Assembly (NCBI GenBank): GCA_950295325.1
Contig: OX485808.1
Location: forward strand, 9,612,501 to 9,676,500
Direction: 5' to 3'
DNA from: Polytrichum commune
Taxonomy: Eukaryota > Streptophyta > Polytrichopsida > Polytrichales > Polytrichaceae
DNA length: 64,000 nucleotides
Positions 23,860 to 35,990 of the stretch are shown piece after piece (positions within the stretch are counted from its first letter, which is position 1; every line of letters starts with the position of its first letter). Under the pieces are notes generated by a model. The model saw only the letters and a program-made list of their open reading frames with translations, was not told the DNA's origin and made no database searches. The position numbers and the translations under genes were made by a program.

Positions 23860-24833
23860 TGTCGCAACCCTTGCTAGTCCCCCTTGACAATCTTGCCAAT
23901 TTTCAATTCTAGCAAAGGTTACGAGCGCTAACCATTCGCATTCCGCCAAGCTAATGGTTAGGTCCTCCTACCCCGGACCATATAGTTCATAGGTGGGGAA
24001 CCAACCCTCCTACTTTCCTTTCGGGACTCACCCCTTAATCGGTAACCAATTCCCAAATGTGGACTTCCATCCATGGAAGTCCAATCCTATGTTGATCATC
24101 GCATTGCCGGAGCAACACTACAACAACCCGAACCATACTAGGCAACTATGGCCTCACATTGGGCCGATGCCCATGGAGGCCGTGCCGTTCGGCCTCGGGT
24201 GGGTGAGGCCACACCACCTCACCCATATAAGCCTCTAGGACTCTACGCGGGGCCCCTACCCCACCGTCAACCAACCTCTTGTCTCTCTACCAAGAGTTGG
24301 GGCCAAGTGGACATTTTCCTTTAGCTGCTGGGCCTAGAACCCCCCAGCAGCTTCAGATCATCATAACTTCCTTGTATGATGTCTGATCATAACAACCAAC
24401 CACTCCATCCTCATCTACGCTTCACGTAGATGCCGATGGACTCCTCACTTGCCCCATTCGGGCAAGTGGTGAGGAAGTTATGCCTGTTTGAACCTTGGCA
24501 GTCCCGGGAATCACTCCCAGGCACTGCTGTACCAGGGCGCTGTCCCGGGACAGCGCCCCACTCAAATGGCCATAACTCCTAGCTCACACCTCCGAATGAG
24601 GTGTTCTTGAGCATTCTAGAATCACCACGCCATGAGCTACGCATAGCTCATGGCCTTACCCTTGTGCCTCCTAGTCTCCGTGGGTGGGAGGCGTTCTCAA
24701 CGCCCGGGGCCCTCACCCACACTAGGATCACTTGGGCCCTCTCACCAACGGCGCCACAAGTCCCGGGTGTCACTCCGGGGTCCCCCTTGTGCCCATGGTG
24801 TTTCGGGCACTCCTCATGGAGAGGTGCGCGACA
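23860..24833 (-). mobile_element. Solo LTR inside internal region 3
   Basis: Complete minus-orientation LTR splitting the leader between CACCTAAAA and TAAATGGATGC. Compare the uninterrupted CACCTAAAAGGATGC at 13612. The expected 5-bp repeat is TAAAA on the left and TAAAT on the right, a TSD with one mismatch. Confidence 0.82.
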
Positions 24834-25275
24834 TAAATGGATGCATTTCTTAGAAAGCTCGTCCGTTTTAGGTGTATCCTTCATTTGTGCGTTTGAATAG
24901 CGCACATAGGCCTTAAGAGGCCCCGGGTGCCTCATTAGCACCAAATTCATTCCAACATCAATACCTTCCAAGCATTTCGAATTGGAATTTCAATCCAACA
25001 TTAATGCCCTCCAAGGTTTTGGGTGCTTTCGGTATTCTAGGCCCCAAATGTTTTTTGAGGTTTGAGGGAGCCCTTTCAAAGCACTCCTCCATTTTCCTTA
25101 CCAAATCCACCCTCATGCCCACCATTGTCATTAGAACCAATGGTATGGTCAAATTCCACTTGCATATGATCCTTGTTCCAATTTGAGTCTCACAACCTTT
25201 TGGAAACCCCGGGCTCACCATCATAACCCGCTTATTTGATAGCCATGCTTCCCTCAAAGTGCTAGCTCAAAAATT
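24834..25275 (-). mobile_element. Leader continuation (copy 3)
   Basis: Resumes the leader after the solo LTR and runs to the PBS at 25276-25295. Homologous to 13650-14066. Confidence 0.6.
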
Positions 25276-25295
25276 GGAACCCTGCTCTGATACCA
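25276..25295 (-). promoter_or_regulatory. Primer-binding site (copy 3)
   Basis: GGAACCCTGCTCTGATACCA on the plus strand, two bases from the LTR at 25298; complementary to initiator tRNA-Met. Confidence 0.85.
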
Positions 25296-25297
25296 AG

Positions 25298-26274
25298 TGT
25301 CGCAACCCTTGCTAGCCCCCCCTTGACCATCTTGCCAATTTTCAATTCTAGCAAAGGTTACGAGTCGCTAACCCTTCGCATTCCGCCATGCTAATGGATA
25401 GCTCCTCTTACCCCGGACCAATAGTTCATAGGAGGGGAACCAACCCTCCTACTTTGCTCTCGGGACTCACCCCTTAATCGGTAACCCATTTCCCCAATGT
25501 GGACTTCCATCCATGGAAGTCCAATCCTATGTTGATCATCGCGTTGCCGGAGCAACACTACAACAACCCGAACCATACTAGGCAACTATGGCCTCACAAT
25601 GGGCCAATGCCCATGGACGCCTTGCCGTTTGGCCTCGGGTGGGTGAGGCCACACCACCTCACCCATATAAGCCTCTAGGACTCTACGCGGGGCCCCTACC
25701 CCACCGTCAACCAACCTCTTGTCTCTCTACCAAGAGTTGGGGCCAAGTGGACATTTTCCCCTTAGCCGCTGGGCCTAGAAGCCCCCCACAGCTTCAGACC
25801 ATCATAACTTCCTTGTATGATGTCTGATGCTAACACTTGACCACTCCATCTTCATCTACGCTTCACGTAGATGCCGATGGACTCCTCACTTGTCCCATTT
25901 GGGCAAGTCGTGAGGAAGTTATGCGTGTTTGAACCTTGGCAGTCCCGGGAATCACTCCCAGGCACTGCTGTACCAGGGCGCTGTCCCGGGACAGCGCCCC
26001 ACTCAAATGGCCATAACTCCTAGCTCACACCTCCGATTGAGGTGTTCTTGAGCATTCTAGAATCACCACGCCATGAGCTACGCATAGCTCATGGCCTTAC
26101 CCTCATGCCTCCTAGTCTCCGTGGGTGGGAGGCGTTCCCAACGCCCGGGGCCCTCACCCGCACTAGGATCACTTGGGCCCTCTCACCAATGGCGCCACAA
26201 GTCCCGGGTGTCACTCCGGGGTCCCCCTTGTGCCCATGGTGTTTCGGGCACTCCTCATGGAGAGGTGCGCGACA
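25298..26274 (-). mobile_element. LTR shared by internal regions 3 and 4
   Basis: Complete LTR with a PBS on the left and a PPT (CTCACCCCCACC) on the right, so it serves two tandem internal regions. Confidence 0.9.
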
Positions 26275-27076
26275 CTCACCCCCACCAAACGGAGTCGATG
26301 CCCTCATCGACTATACTCGTAGTCGGCACACCAATTCTCAAGTTGCCATCCTCTATGGTGCGGCATTGTGTTTACCTTAGGGCGCGACCCCCACAATGCA
26401 TCTTCAAATTCGGCATAGTCCCATTGGTGTCGTTCCTAGGTGGTCCGTTAGCGACCTTGGATCTCTCCTCCAAGGACCTAACCTACACTAGACCCACCTA
26501 CTTTGGGACTCACTTGGGTTGCCCTTCCTTTGGGGCCTCCCCCGTTAGGCTCCACTAGCCTAACATGACACATCTAGGCGAGACCTCAACGCTTCCACTA
26601 AGTTGTCTCGGTTGCAACTCCGAGATGGCTTTCCATTGTTAAGCCACGCCTCGATCGCACGGGGGTGATGCCAAGTCCCGCCCGACTCGGTTCCCACTTT
26701 GCTTTTTCGAGACATGGGTTCATGACTCCCATGCGCCAACTCTCGTTAGCTCGCGGGTAGCACTTTTATGAGCACGCGCCATCACCTTGTCCCCGCCCGG
26801 ACAAGCCCACAACTAAGAAGTTTCTTGGTTTTATCCAAGGCCCCTCCAAGCCATGGCCCCCAATTACTCGGCTTACCCAACCTAGTTTGGCATATCTATT
26901 CCCCCTCTTCCATTAACCAAGCACAAGTACAAGACTAGGACCTCATCTCATACTTTTCTCTTTGCACCACTAAAGTTTGGACTTTATTCCCTCAAGCCAA
27001 AGAACAAGTTCATGTTGTGGAGGAATTAGCCTCGAAGCTAAGTGTGCTACTAGCGTCTCTCCCCCACTAAAGGAGA
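26275..27076 (-). mobile_element. PPT and 3' non-coding segment (copy 4)
   Basis: PPT beside the LTR, then the conserved 3' segment, with the full GGACAAGCCCACAACTAAGAA stretch deleted in copy 1. Confidence 0.7.
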
Positions 27077-28270
27077 TTGATGTCCTCATCAATGCCTACG
27101 CTTCATTTTATTGGAATGTCTAGCCTTAGTTTCTTCAAAGTGCTTTACCAATTCCTTGGCGTTCATCATGTCTCTTGCCGCTACCCAAAGGACTTCTTTC
27201 TCATGGTATCCTCACCATTTCACCAAGTACTCCTTTGTCCATTTTTCTTTCCTTTTCATTTGGGCTTCCTACACTTGAGGATGCCCTCCTACCTCATGTT
27301 CCAAATGACGTCCACAAGGTCGGGAGGTGGCCTAATCACTTGCTTGTGATCGGGCCACAAGGTGTCGTCCTTAAATGGCTTTAGGAATGAGACATGAAAT
27401 GTCGAATGCACTTTGATCTCCGGCGGTAATTCCAACTTATACATGTCCTTGAACACTTGTTCCACAATGGAAAATGAAGCTCCAATTTTGGACATGAACT
27501 TTGGAGTGAGGCCTTCCGACTAAGTGAAGTTGTTCACATTCAACAACACCTTTTGGCCCACCTCATACTCCACTTCGCGTCTTCCGGCATTGACTTGCAC
27601 TTCGTAGCACCTTCGGGCTTTCTCCACCAACAACTTGGTCATCTCCAAGACTTGTTTACCATCCTTGGCCAAGTCCTCACTATCTAGGTTGAACTCTAGT
27701 GTTGAATGTGCCCCCTCGAGAGCTAGGTTAATAGGTTGGAGCGCATCCACTCCATAAGCCACAACGAAAGACCACCCCTTGGTTGCCAAGTGTGTGGCTA
27801 CATTACAACTAAACTCCGCTCGACCCACATAGTCCGCCCAATCTCCTTGGTCCGCCCCCACCAAGTTCCTCAAGTATTGCTTCAAGACTCCATTCACCCG
27901 CTCCGCTTTCCCATCCATTTGGGAATGCAAGGTCACGCTAAACCTTAGTTTCATTCCGACCTCCTTAGAGTAATGCATTGAAAATGCACTTGTGAACTTT
28001 GGATCTTGATCCCACACAATCACTCTTGGCAACCCGTGGTGCCTCAACTATCCTTTGAGAAAAGGCTATGCGGTCTCCAACGCGGTGGCGGTTCCCACAA
28101 TCGGCACCATGTGTGCCAACTTGGCAAACCGCTCTACCATCAACAAGATGGCATCATACCCATGTGACTCCGGCAAACTTGTAATCAAGTCCATGCACAT
28201 ACTATGCCATGGCGCCTACGGGATAGGCAACGGTTGCAAGAAACCGCCTTGCTTTTGGTAAGAGGCTCGG
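27077..28270 (-). pseudogene. Integrase with chromodomain remnant (copy 4)
   Basis: The core at 27520-28047 retains WDQDPKFTSAF and QMDGKAERVNGVLKQYL. The C-terminal part at 27289-27495 reads VHSTFHVSFLKPFKDDTLWP. A chromodomain remnant lies at ~27090-27280. The first-Asp part is 28060-28260. Stops between blocks. Confidence 0.8.
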
Positions 28271-29960
28271 TTCACTTGGCACTTTAATCACGCCTTCACA
28301 AAGTGGGTTATATCCTCCTTTATGCACCGCCAATGGTACCTCTTTGACACCATTCTATGGCGGTTGTTTCTTTCTCCTCTATGGCCGGCAATAGGACTAT
28401 CATATTCCTCCTTCAAAACCGATAGCCTCAACTTGCCTTGTGGCACATACACCCAACTTTGCTTGCACTTGAACAATCCGTCCACCAACTTAACCTCTTT
28501 GAGCACCTTGCTCTTGCGAAGCTCACCTAAAAGCTTTTGTGCTTCGGGGTAGTTAATTTACCCCTCCCGTATCTTGCATCACAAGTTTCCTTCGCCGGCA
28601 CACATTAGCCACAAGGTTTGGATGGTTCTCATTCCTTGGAATTCTTCCGATCTACTTCGCGCATCCGGCACCACATTTCCACGGTCCGGTTTGTGGATCA
28701 AATCCACCTTCTTAAGCGCCAAACTATCATGCCACCGCAATGACTTGGCGCTCACTTGCGCTTGTATGTCAAAATACTTTTAGGACACATTGCCCATGTA
28801 GACCTTTGCTTTGTGCGACCCCAAATAGTGTCGCCACATCTTCAAGCAATGCACTACGGCAAAGAAGTTTTTTTGTCATGAGTTGGTTGTCTTCTTTGAC
28901 AACCAACGAGCTTCATGCTCCCATATGCAATGGCCATCCATCTTACATCAACATTCCATCATTGGCAAAGTCACGCACCCCCATATGCACCTCAAAAGGT
29001 TTGTCAAGCTCCGCGAACTTGAGCACGGGCGGCGAAGAGAACTTGGCCTTAAGCTCCCCAAAGACTCGTGACAAACATCATCCCACTTTTGGGATAGCCA
29101 TTTCTTTCACAAGTCGGACAAGGTGGGACAACCATCGAGCTTCATGCTCTCATATGCAATGGCCATCCATATTGCATCAACAACCGCCAATGGTAAAGTC
29201 ACTCGCCCCCGTATGCGCCTCCAAAGGTTTATCAAGTTCCGCGACTTGAACACGGGCGGCAAAGAGAACTTCGTCTTAAGCTCCCAAAAGACTTGGGGAC
29301 ACGGCTCATCCCACTATTGAGATAGCCCTTTTTTTCACAAGTCGCACTAGGTTCGACAATCATTAAGCCTAATGCTCCCATATGCAATGGGCATCCATCT
29401 TGGATTAACATCCGCCAAAGGTAAAGTTACTTGCCCCCGTATACACCTCAAAAGGTTTGTCAAACTCCGCGAACTTGAGCACGGGCGGCGAAGACAACTT
29501 GCTCTTAAGCTCCCCAAAGACTTGGTGACAGGGCTCATCCCACTCTTGGGATAACCATATCTTTTACAAGCCGGACAAGGTTCGACAACCATGGAGCTTA
29601 ATACTCCCATAAGCAATGGTCATCCATCTTGGATCAACATCCGCCGATGGTAAAGTCCTTCGCCTCCATGTGCACCTCAAAATACTTATGAAAACCCGGA
29701 AACTTAACCACATCTTGTGAAAAGAACTTGTATTGAGCTCCCCAAAGGCTTGGTGACAAGGCTCATCCCGCTCTTGGGATAGCCATTTTCCTCAATAACT
29801 TGAGTAAGGTCCTAGCAACCTTCAAAAACTCTCCATTGAAGTGGTAGTTGTAGTTGGCTAGGCCAACAAATGACCTAAGTCATTTTTGAATGAAGGGCCA
29901 GTTCTCCTTTTGGATTGCCTTGACATTCTTCATGTTCGTCCACCAACTTCCTTTGTCACC
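28271..29960 (-). pseudogene. Zinc-binding region and RNase H reiterations (copy 4)
   Basis: The pre-integrase zinc-binding segment is at 28288-28506. The RNase H block is repeated four times in tandem (anchors ~29083, 29310, 29538 and 29767), then the RT-connection remnant. This is one of the two longest versions of the reiterated block. Confidence 0.65.
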
Positions 29961-30505
29961 ACATACCTCAAGAACTTAATCTCTCGTTGAGCAAAGTTAT
30001 TTTTCACTCCTTGGCGGTAACTTTTTGGGCAACACATTGGTGAGTACATCCTTGTATCTCAACAATATCCCACCAATGTGGTTTGGGGGAGGCCCATCTT
30101 TCCTAGCCTCCCCATACGTTCCTTGGAGTTGCTCCAATTGAACCACGACCATTATGTTTTTTATTTTCCATTTGATCCATTAAGACCAAATTCAAGTTGG
30201 GTCCTCCTACCATAGGAGTCCTTGTCAATTTGAACTTCAATTCTTTGCCATTATGACACATCATAATGCACCGCAAGCACACCGGCTTGCACCTCACATC
30301 TAATGTGAGTTTCAAACAAGGCGGCCTTCACAATGACATGCATTTCATCTATTTCACATGGTGTGAAATTTTGACAAAAATCCAATGTCCCACATTGAAA
30401 GGTTACATGCATCGCGGCCTCCTTTGTCTCATGCGGTTCGCCCTTTCCAAACCGCACCTTGGTGGGCTTGCCTGCTCTATCAATCGGCAAGCCTTAACTC
30501 CCTTG
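29961..30505 (-). pseudogene. Post-protease / RT N-edge remnant (copy 4)
   Basis: 30103-30315 and 30251-30490 on the minus strand carry TRTPMVGGPNLNLVLMDQ and GTLDFCQNFTPCEIDEMHV. The RT palm is absent. Confidence 0.55.
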
Positions 30506-31281
30506 TGAGTTTTGGGCTCAAGAAGGAATGATTAGCCTCTTTGTCAACCCATGAGACATTTATCTCATTCATTTGAGCCTCAAGGTACAAAAGACTTGGC
30601 CTCGGCTTAAGGCTACTAGCCTTGGCCACAATGCCATTGTCTTACGTTCGGTCCGTGGCACAAGTATTATTTGGCTTGGTACCTATCTCCCCTCAACGTC
30701 CATTGTTGTAAGGCACCGCCAAATTTCTTATTGGGGTCATCGGCCTTAATGCTCGTGGCAATTTTGATGATCCCCGCCACAACCTCAATAAATTTTGGAA
30801 ATTTGAACTTGGTATTCACCACCCGCTTTTGAAACCCCACCTTAAACGATGTATTTCTTAGAAAACTCGTTCATCTAAGATGTACAATTCATTTGGGTGT
30901 GAAATTCGCGCATATACGCCTTAAGAGGCCCGGACGCCTCATTTCCACCAAATTCATTCCAACATCAATACCTTCCAAGCATTTCGAATTGGAATTTCAA
31001 TCCAACATTAATGCCCTCCAAGGTTTTGGGTGCATTCGGTATTCTAGGCCCCAAAATGTTTTTTGAGGTTTGCGGGAGCCCTTTCAAAGGACTCCTCCAT
31101 TTTCCTTCCGGAATCCACCATCATGCCCACCATTGACATAAGAACAAATGGTAAGGTCAATTTCCATTTACACATGATCTTTGTTCCAATTTGAGCCTCA
31201 CAACCTTTTGGAAACCCCGGTCATCATCATGACCCGCATTTTTGATAGCCATGTCTCCCTCAAAGTACTAGCTCAAATATT
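30506..31281 (-). mobile_element. Shortened gag region and leader (copy 4)
   Basis: The CCGCGG repeat is reduced to a single degenerate unit near 30650. The remainder is leader up to the PBS. About 300 bp are missing relative to copies 1-3, and element D shows the same shortening, so the two may share a subfamily. Confidence 0.5.
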
Positions 31282-31301
31282 GGAACCCTGCTCTGATACC
31301 A
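31282..31301 (-). promoter_or_regulatory. Primer-binding site (copy 4)
   Basis: Same 20-base initiator-tRNA-Met complement; the two bases before the LTR are CG here instead of AG. Confidence 0.85.
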
Positions 31302-31303
31302 CG

Positions 31304-32275
31304 TGTCGCAACCCTTGCTAGGTCCCTTAACAATCTTGCCAATTTTTGTTTCTAGCAAAGGTTACGAGCGCTAACCCTTCGCATTCCGCCATGCTAATGG
31401 ATAGCTCCTCTTACCCCGGACCAATAGTTCATAGGAGGGAACCAACCCTCCTACTTTGCTTTCGGGACTCACCCCTTAATCGGTAACCCATTTCCCCAAT
31501 GTGGACTTCCATCCATGGAAGTCCAATCCTATGTTGATCATCGCATTGCCGGAGCAACACTACAACAACCCGAAGCGTACTAGGCAACTATGGCCTCACA
31601 ATGGGCCAATGCCCATGGAGGCCTTGCCGTTCGGCCTCGGGTGGGTGAGGCCACACCACCTCACCCATATAAGCCTCTAGGACTTTACACGGGGCCCCTA
31701 CCCCACCGTCAACCAACCTCTTGTCTCTCCACCAAGAGTTGGGGCCAAATGGACATTCTCCCTTAGCCGCTGGGCTAAGAAGCCTCTAGCAGCCTCAGAC
31801 CATCATAACTTCCTTGTATGATGTCCGAGGCTAGCAACCAACCACTCCATCTTCATCTACGTTTCACGTAGATGCCGATGGACTTCTCACTTGCCCCATT
31901 TGGGCAAGTTATGAGGACGTTATGCCTCTTTGAACCTTGGCAGTCCCGGGAGTCACTCCCAGGCACTGCTGTACCAGGGCGCTGTCCCGGGACAGCGCCC
32001 CACTCAAATGGCCATAACTCCTAGCTCACACCTCCGATTGAGGTGTTCTTGAGCATTCTAGAATCACCACGCCATGAGCTACGCATAGCTCATGGCCTTA
32101 CCCTTGTGCCTCCTAGTCTCCGTGGGTGGGAGGCGTTCCCAACGCCCGGGGCCCTCACCCGCACTAGGATCACTTGGGCCCTCTCACCAATGGCGCCACA
32201 AGTCCCGGGTGTCACTCCGGGGTCCCCCTTGTGCCCATGGTGTTTCGGGCACTCCTCATGGAGAGGTGCGCGACA
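31304..32275 (-). mobile_element. LTR at right of internal region 4
   Basis: Complete 972-bp LTR. It is not followed by a TSD but by inverted LTR fragments. Confidence 0.9.
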
Positions 32276-32438
32276 TAACCATTAGCATGGCGGTATGCGA
32301 AGGGTTAGCGACTCGTAACCTTTGCTAGAATTGAAAATTGGCAAGATGGTCAAGGGGGGGCTAGCAAGGGTTGCGACATCCGGGGTCCCCCTTGTGCCCA
32401 TGGTGCTTCGGGCACTCCTCATGGAGAGGTGCGCGACA
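32276..32438. mobile_element. Rearranged LTR pieces at the right end of B
   Basis: 32276-32378 is the last ~103 bp of an LTR in plus orientation, ending GGGTTGCGACA. 32379-32438 is the 60-bp outer tip of a minus-orientation LTR, ending GTGCGCGACA before the TSD GGCAG. The simplest reading is that a plus LTR inserted into B's terminal LTR and most of both was then lost by recombination. Confidence 0.7.
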
Positions 32439-32686
32439 GGCAGTCTCAGTTTTGGCAGTTTAAGCTTCGAAAACTTTTGGATCTTAACAGATTTAAACTT
32501 CAAATTCCAAATCTAAACTTAAAACTTCTCTTCTCAAGCTGCATTTAGTCTCAGCTATGCAGAGCTTGGTTTTCCACAGCAATTATCATATTAAATCACT
32601 AACTAGGGGAACGACTGCGAGTTACAGACGGACCTGTTGAGTTCGGAAAGCTATGGGGTTGAATCCTGAGCATAATAGTAGCTTTC
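32439..32686. other. Host sequence between insertions B and C, no gene seen
   Basis: About 248 bp of AT-rich sequence with CTTCAAATTCCAAATCTAAA-type wording like 1400-1967. Ends in CTTTC, the left TSD of element C. Confidence 0.5.
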
Positions 32687-33658
32687 TGTCGCGCACCTCT
32701 CCATGAGGAGTGCCTGAAACACCATGGGCACAAGGGGGACCCCGGAGTGACACCCGGGACTTGTGGCGCCGTTGGTGAGAGGGCCCAAGTGATCCTAGTG
32801 TGGGTGAGGGCCCCGGGCGTTGGGAACGCCTCCCACCCACGGAGACTAGGAGGCATGAGGGTAAGGCCATCAGCTATGCGTAGCTCATGGCATGGTGATT
32901 CTAGAATGCTCAAGATCACCTCAAGCGGAGGTTTGAGCTAGGAGTTATGGCCATTTGAGTGGGGCGCTGTCCCGGGACAGCGCCCTGGTACAGCAGTGCC
33001 TGGGAGTGATTCCCAGGACTACCAAGGTTCAAACAGGCATAACTTCCCAAAGACTTGGCCGAATGGGGCAAGTGAGGAGTCCATCGGCATCTACGTGAAG
33101 CGTAGATGAATATGGAGTGGTTGGTTCTAATGACCAAACATCATACAAGGAAGTTATGATGGTCTGAAGCTGATGGGGGCTTCTAGGCCCAGCGGCTAAG
33201 GGAAAGTGTCCACTTGGCCCCAACTCTTGGTGGAGAGACAAGAGGTTGGTTGACGGTGGGGTAGGGGCCCCGCGTGAAGTCCTAGAGGCTTATATGGGTG
33301 AGGTGGTGTGGCCTCACCCACCCGAGGCCGAACGGCAAGGCCTCCATTGGCATTGGCCCATTGTGAGGCCATAGTTGCCTAGTATGGTTCGGGTTGTTGT
33401 AGTGTTGCTCCGGCAACGCGATGATCAACATGGGATTGGACTTCCATGGATGGAAGTTCACATCTAGGAATGGGTTACCGATTAAGGGGTGAGTCCCGAA
33501 AGCAAAGTAGGAGGGTTGGTTCCCTCCTATGAACTATAAGGTCCGGGGTAGGAGGAACTAATCATTAGCATGGCGGTATGCGAATGGTTAGCACTTGTAA
33601 CCTTTGCTAGAATTGAAAATTGGCAAGATTGTCAAGGGGGCTAGCAAGGGTTGCGACA
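32687..33658 (+). mobile_element. 5' LTR of element C
   Basis: 972 bp, TGTCGCGCACC to GTTGCGACA. A CTTATATGGG TATA-like box lies near 33290. The hairpin series, including the GGGCGCTGTCCC palindrome, is intact. Confidence 0.92.
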
Positions 33659-33660
33659 CT

Positions 33661-33680
33661 TGGTATCAGAGCAGGGTTCC
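33661..33680 (+). promoter_or_regulatory. Primer-binding site of element C
   Basis: TGGTATCAGAGCAGGGTTCC, two bases after the LTR; complementary to initiator tRNA-Met. Confidence 0.9.
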
Positions 33681-34478
33681 AATATTTGAGCTAGCACTTT
33701 GAGGGAAGCATGGCTATCAAAAATGCGGGTTATGATGGTGAGCCCGGGGTTTCCAAAAGGTTGTGAGGCTCAAATAGGAACAAGGATCATGTGCAAGTGG
33801 ATTGTGACCATACCATTGATTCTAATGACAATGGCGGGCATGAGGGTGGATTCGGTGAGGAAAATGGAGGAGTGCTTTGAAAGGGCTCCCGAAACCTCGA
33901 AAAGTATTCGGGGGCTAGAATACCGAATGCATTCGAAAGCTTGGACGGTGGTAATATTGGATTGAAATTCCAATCCAAATTGCTTAGAATGTGGTGAAGT
34001 TGGAATGGGTGCAAATGCGGCACTCAAGGCTTTTAGTGTGCGATTTAACCACCATAATGAATGGCACAACTAAGATTGACTAGTTGGCTAAGAAACACAT
34101 CGTTTTAGATGGGGTTTCAAAAGCGGGTGGTGAATACCATGTTCAACTCCCCAAAGCTTCTTGAGGATGTATCGGGAATCTTTAAGATTGAAGAACATTG
34201 AAGCCGATGGTCCCGAAAAGAAGTTGGGCGGCACATCACCACAAAGTGGGTTTTAGCCGATATTGGTCCCAAAGAAATGGGCGAAAGTAGTTTGCCCCAT
34301 TATACCAAGGCAAAACATAGTCGTGCCGCGGACGGAATGTTGGGAGGTGGGTTGATCCTACCAAGGCAATTCATGTTCGTGCCGCGGACAAAGTGTGAAA
34401 GGTGGCTTTGTGCTACGAAGGCAAATCATGTTTGTTCCGCGGACAAACTATTAGAAATTAGTTTTGTGGCACCAAACC
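33681..34478 (+). pseudogene. Leader and gag remnant of element C
   Basis: Leader, then a decayed gag segment whose end (34277-34478) carries ~57-bp CCGCGG repeats reading PRTKCERWLCATKANHV. The next LTR cuts it at 34478. No complete Gag protein can be read. Confidence 0.5.
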
Positions 34479-35451
34479 TGTCGCGCACCCCTCCATGAGG
34501 AGTGCCCGAAACACCATGGGCACAAGGGGGACCCCGGAGTGACACCCGGGACTTGTGGCGCCGTTGGTGAGAGGGCCCAAGTGATCCTAGTGTGGGTGAG
34601 GGCCCCGGGCGTTGGGAACGCCTCCCACCCACGGAGACTAGGAGGCACAAGGGTAAGGCCATGAGCTATGCGTAGCTCATGGCGTGGCAATTCTAGAATG
34701 CTCCAGATCACCTCAATCGGAGGTGTGAGCTAGGAGTTATGGCCATTTGAGTGGGGCGCTGTCCTGGGACAGCGCCCTGGTACAGCAGTGCCTGGGAGTG
34801 ATTCCCGGGACTGCAAAGCTTCAAACAGGCATAACTTCCTCAATACTTGCCCGAATGGGGCAAGTGAGGAAATCATCGGCATCTACATGAAGCGTAGATG
34901 AAGATGGAGTGGTTGGTTGTTATGATCAGACATCATACAAGGAAGTTATGATGGTCTGAAGCTGCTGGGGGGTTCTAGGCCCAGCGGCTAAGGGAAAGTG
35001 TCCACTTGGCCCCAACTCTTGGTAGAGAGACAAGAGGTTGGTTGACGGTGGGGTAGGGGCCCCGCGTAGAGTCCTAGAGGCTTATATGGGTGAGGTGGTG
35101 TGGCCTCACCCACCCGAGGCCGAACGGCAAGGCCTCCATGGGCATTGGCCCATTGTGAGGCCATATTTGCCTAGTATGGTTCGGGTTGTTGTAGTGTTGC
35201 TCCGGCAACGCGATGATCAACATGGGATTGGACTTCCATGGACGGAAGTCCACATCTAGGAATGGGTTACCGATTAAGGGGTGAGTCCCTCAAGCAAAGT
35301 AGGAGGGTTGGTTCCCTCCTATGAACTATAAGGTCCGGGGTAGGAGGAGCTAACCATTAGCATGGCCGAATGCGAATGGTTAGCGCTCATAACCTTTGCT
35401 AGAATTGAAAATTGGCAAGATTGTCAAGGGGGGCTAGCAAGGGTTGCGACA
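34479..35451 (+). mobile_element. Nested LTR without TSD, associated with a deletion
   Basis: Complete LTR. Flanks are CAAACC on the left and ACCAAGG on the right, with no 5-bp match. Compared with copy 1 (reverse complement, ~6360-6640), about 270-300 bp of host element are missing at this point. It may be the product of recombination between two LTR insertions. Confidence 0.8.
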
Positions 35452-35990
35452 ACCAAGGTGCAGTTTGGAAAGGGCGAACCGCATGAAACAAAGGAGGCCG
35501 CGATGCATGTAACCTTTCAATGTGGGACATTGGATTTTTGTCAAAATTTCATAACATGTGAAATAGATGAAATGCATATCATTGTGAAGGCCGCCTTCTT
35601 TGAAACTCACATGATAAATGTGAGGTGCAAGCCGGTGTGCTTGCCGTGCATTATGATGTGTCATAATGGCAAAGAATTGAGGTTCAAATTGACAAGGACT
35701 CCTATGGTAGGAGGACCCAAGTTGAATTTGGTCTTAATGGACCAAATGAAATATGGTAAACATAATGGTCGTGGTTCAATTGGAGCAACTCCAAGGAACT
35801 CATGGGGAGGCTAGGATAGATGGGCCTCCCCCAAACCATACTTGTGGGATGTTGGTGAGACACAAGGATGTATTCACCAATGTGTCGCTCAAAATGTTAC
35901 CGCCAAGGAGTGAATTGGAACTTTGCTCAAGAAGAAATTGAGTTCTTGAGGCATGTGGTGACAAAGGAAGTTGGTGGACAAACATGAAGA
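35452..35990 (+). pseudogene. Post-protease / RT N-edge remnant of element C
   Basis: Reads VQFGKGEPHETKEAAMHVTF, CEIDEMHIIVKAAFFETHM and RTPMVGGPKLNLVLMDQ (35362-35814). The frame shifts into GMLVRHKDVFTNV and Pro-Pro-Arg at the RT edge. The next recognisable piece is EFLRHVVTKEVG of the RT thumb/connection, so the palm is missing. Confidence 0.6.

Larger units (their letters stand above)
18466..32438 (-). mobile_element. Complex chromovirus insertion B (TSD GGCAG)
   Basis: Flanked by GGCAG at 18461-18465 and 32439-32443. Layout: LTR 18466-19441, internal region 3 (with solo LTR 23860-24833), shared LTR 25298-26274, internal region 4, LTR 31304-32275, then rearranged LTR pieces 32276-32438. 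The middle LTR has a PBS on one side and a PPT on the other, the hallmark of tandem elements sharing an LTR. Confidence 0.78.
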
